This document shows positions 5,935-7,092 of a stretch of 7,092 nucleotides of DNA, one piece after another. Positions within the stretch are counted from its first letter, which is position 1; each line of letters starts with the position of its first letter. The position numbers were made by a program, and so were the translations under genes. The notes beneath the pieces were generated by a model. It searched no databases and had not been told where the DNA came from. It saw nothing but the letters and a program-made list of their open reading frames with translations. This DNA is from Candidatus Peregrinibacteria bacterium RIFOXYB2_FULL_32_7 (GTDB lineage Bacteria; Patescibacteriota; Gracilibacteria; UBA1369; GWF2-33-10), in the NCBI GenBank assembly GCA_001787465.1, contig MFXJ01000062.1:647-7738 (forward strand), given 5' to 3'.

Positions 5935-5950
5935 TTTTTGAATCAAAACT
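5935..5950. repeat. 16-bp direct repeat, right copy
   Basis: This is an exact copy of 5795-5810, exactly 140 bp away. It lies just past the end of the 344-residue gene on the other strand. Because the repeat contains a palindrome, the pair can serve as direct or as terminal inverted repeats. Confidence 0.9.
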
Positions 5951-5971
5951 TTTTCTTTATTTTACTTCAAT

Positions 5972-7006
5972 TTACATTTGAATCATTCCAAAACGATCAG
6001 GTTCAGAATCCTTTCCATCCTCTGAAAAAGTATTAGCAACTGGTCTAGAATCATCTAAATCTAAAGCTCCACATCTTCCAACTTCCTGATTTTGATAAGT
6101 ATATAAGATGCCTTCGGCTCTAATAGCTCCATCACTTACCGCTTTTAATATAAAATTAAGCGGAACAGAATGGTCATTTAATAGTGATACGAAATCTTTT
6201 ACTAATAATTGTCTTGGACATTGATTAGCTATATCAGAAGAAATTTTCGCTCCGGCAAACATCAATAATTCATTTACCTTAAATCGATCATCAAATCCTT
6301 TAACTACATCAGAAGTCAGTCCTGCTTGAGCTAATCTCGCTTGGTCACTTACAGAAAAACGACTTTCTAAATTAATTTCAGACCCTAAATTAATACCCAA
6401 CAAAACAAAAACAATTTCTCTTCGCAAAAGATGGTCACCTGGAAAGTCTGTTAATGCCGGCAATTGTAAATTATCTACGCAGTTATCTTCAGATCTTGGC
6501 GCAGAAAGAGCAACTTGCAAAACAACAGCCGCTTTATATAATTGATCCATATCACGCAAAGCATCAAATAAGGCATCTGGTCTAATACTAGATTGATTAA
6601 GCAAATATTTAATAGGAGTTTCACGCTGATTTTCAGGTGTTTTTAAATAATCGAAATAAGCTGAAATTTCCTCAAATAAATTTGACACTAATCCTCCAAT
6701 ATACTGTTCTTTTTGAAGAGAATGCGTTGATGTATCGTCTGTAAGTTGATTCATTCGATGTGCTCTTTTTGCCGTTTCAAGAAGTATTTCTGCTGACATC
6801 CTATTTCCTCTCATTCTTTCATTTAAATTATCTAAAAAATCTGCTATGTCTGTTAATAATACTTCTCTATATGTTTTAGCATACTCACTAGAATAAGCTT
6901 GAAAACTTCCCTTTAAATCTCTAAAAAGCTCCGCATCAAATTGAGGCGCTCCATCTTGAACTTCAAAAAGAGAAAAATTATCTCCAAAATTTCGTACTTC
7001 TTGCAT
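5972..7006 (-). CDS. Hypothetical protein, 344 residues, mostly helical, cytoplasmic
   Basis: I do not recognise this family. There is no signal peptide, lipobox or transmembrane segment, so the protein is probably cytoplasmic. It looks mainly alpha-helical, with amphipathic helices at ~23-120 (including FRDLKGSFQAYSSEYAKTYR and IADFLDNLNERMRG) and around 130-172. The most hydrophobic stretch, EIVFVLLGINLG (197-208), is too short and charged at its edges to span a membrane. The C-terminal ~35 residues are polar and acidic and look disordered. C176, C263 and C312 are isolated and form no metal motif. The ATG at 7006 fits a promoter 27 bases upstream, giving a ~20-base leader; no Shine-Dalgarno sequence is seen. 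It converges on the repeat element and toxin relic. Codon use and composition look like the rest of the window, and the open frame and promoter argue that it is real. Confidence 0.72.
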   Translation of the reverse strand: MQEVRNFGDNFSLFEVQDGAPQFDAELFRDLKGSFQAYSSEYAKTYREVLLTDIADFLDNLNERMRGNRMSAEILLETAKRAHRMNQLTDDTSTHSLQKEQYIGGLVSNLFEEISAYFDYLKTPENQRETPIKYLLNQSSIRPDALFDALRDMDQLYKAAVVLQVALSAPRSEDNCVDNLQLPALTDFPGDHLLRREIVFVLLGINLGSEINLESRFSVSDQARLAQAGLTSDVVKGFDDRFKVNELLMFAGAKISSDIANQCPRQLLVKDFVSLLNDHSVPLNFILKAVSDGAIRAEGILYTYQNQEVGRCGALDLDDSRPVANTFSEDGKDSEPDRFGMIQM

Positions 7007-7032
7007 ATTTATAAGTTTAAAAAATAGAAATC

Positions 7033-7061
7033 AAATTAACATAAAAACCTATTCGAGTCAA
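7033..7061 (-). promoter_or_regulatory. Sigma70-type promoter of the 344-residue gene
   Basis: On the minus strand, -35 TTGACT (7056-7061) is followed by a 17-base spacer and -10 TAATTT (7033-7038) with an extended TG one base upstream. Transcription would start near 7026, about 20 bases before the ATG. Confidence 0.65.
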
Positions 7062-7092
7062 TAGTTCGTTGAATTTTTTCTACTCCAAATGA

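Noticed and set aside
7041..7084. tRNA-like 3' end (a TTCG stretch followed downstream by TACTCCA) near the right edge.
   Set aside because: The expected T-arm and acceptor stems do not pair, and no D- or anticodon-arm can be found upstream.
7039..7092. A short minus-strand open stretch (...VEKIQRTIDSNRFLC, stop) that could be the end of an upstream gene.
   Set aside because: It is only 18 codons long, shows no family motif, and overlaps the promoter of the 344-residue gene; chance cannot be excluded.
1..7092. Alternative genetic code (TGA as Gly, as in Gracilibacteria/SR1).
   Set aside because: rsmI and the antitoxin end naturally at TGA at family-typical places, and no gene here needs TGA readthrough.
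1..7092. CRISPR array.
   Set aside because: No set of regularly spaced repeats with unique spacers is present; the only repeats are the 14-bp tandem pair and the 16-bp direct pair.

Overview
The window is AT-rich with short intergenic gaps and uses the standard bacterial code: TAA, TAG and TGA all end genes, and no recoding of TGA is needed. It carries the 3' end of rsmI, aroE, a slipin, a large SLH-like lipoprotein, a small RskA-like envelope protein, a relic toxin-antitoxin pair and a 344-residue orphan. None of the visible start codons has a convincing Shine-Dalgarno sequence. Low GC, compact layout, SLH-like envelope proteins and many orphan domains fit a Patescibacteria/CPR-type genome. 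That placement is inference, and no single gene here proves it.

Layout: (1) Positions 1-413, plus strand: the C-terminal part of the 16S rRNA methyltransferase RsmI. It overlaps tail to tail with (2) 407-3199, minus strand: a 930-residue lipoprotein with a DUF3352-like body and a C-terminal region built from two tandem copies of a ~155-residue SLH-like module. (3) 3244-3699, minus strand: a 151-residue membrane-anchored or secreted protein with a domain resembling the C-terminal sandwich of RskA. It lies directly upstream of the lipoprotein, probably in the same transcript, behind a perfect extended -10 element. (4) After a 174-base divergent spacer, plus strand: a slipin (stomatin/SPFH, 3874-4620) and shikimate dehydrogenase (4632-5435), 11 bases apart and probably co-transcribed. 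(5) 5433-5856, plus strand: a promoter and a DUF433/DUF5615 toxin-antitoxin pair in decay. The antitoxin's expected start is out of frame across a short AT run, and the PIN-like toxin keeps only its first ~30 residues. (6) 5795-5950: a palindromic element (two inverted hairpins plus a central stem, BIME/MITE-like) between two exact 16-bp direct repeats. The truncated toxin reads into it. (7) 5972-7006, minus strand: a 344-residue protein of unknown function behind a good sigma70-type promoter at 7033-7061.

The envelope genes (lipoprotein, RskA-like protein, slipin) cluster around the divergent spacer at 3700-3873. rsmI and aroE are housekeeping genes. The 5.4-6.0 kb part looks like a mobile or decaying junction. 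The most informative points are the duplicated SLH-like module with a conserved cysteine pair on a lipid-anchored protein, the repeat element joined to the truncated toxin, and an AroE cofactor site that looks adapted to NAD rather than NADP.
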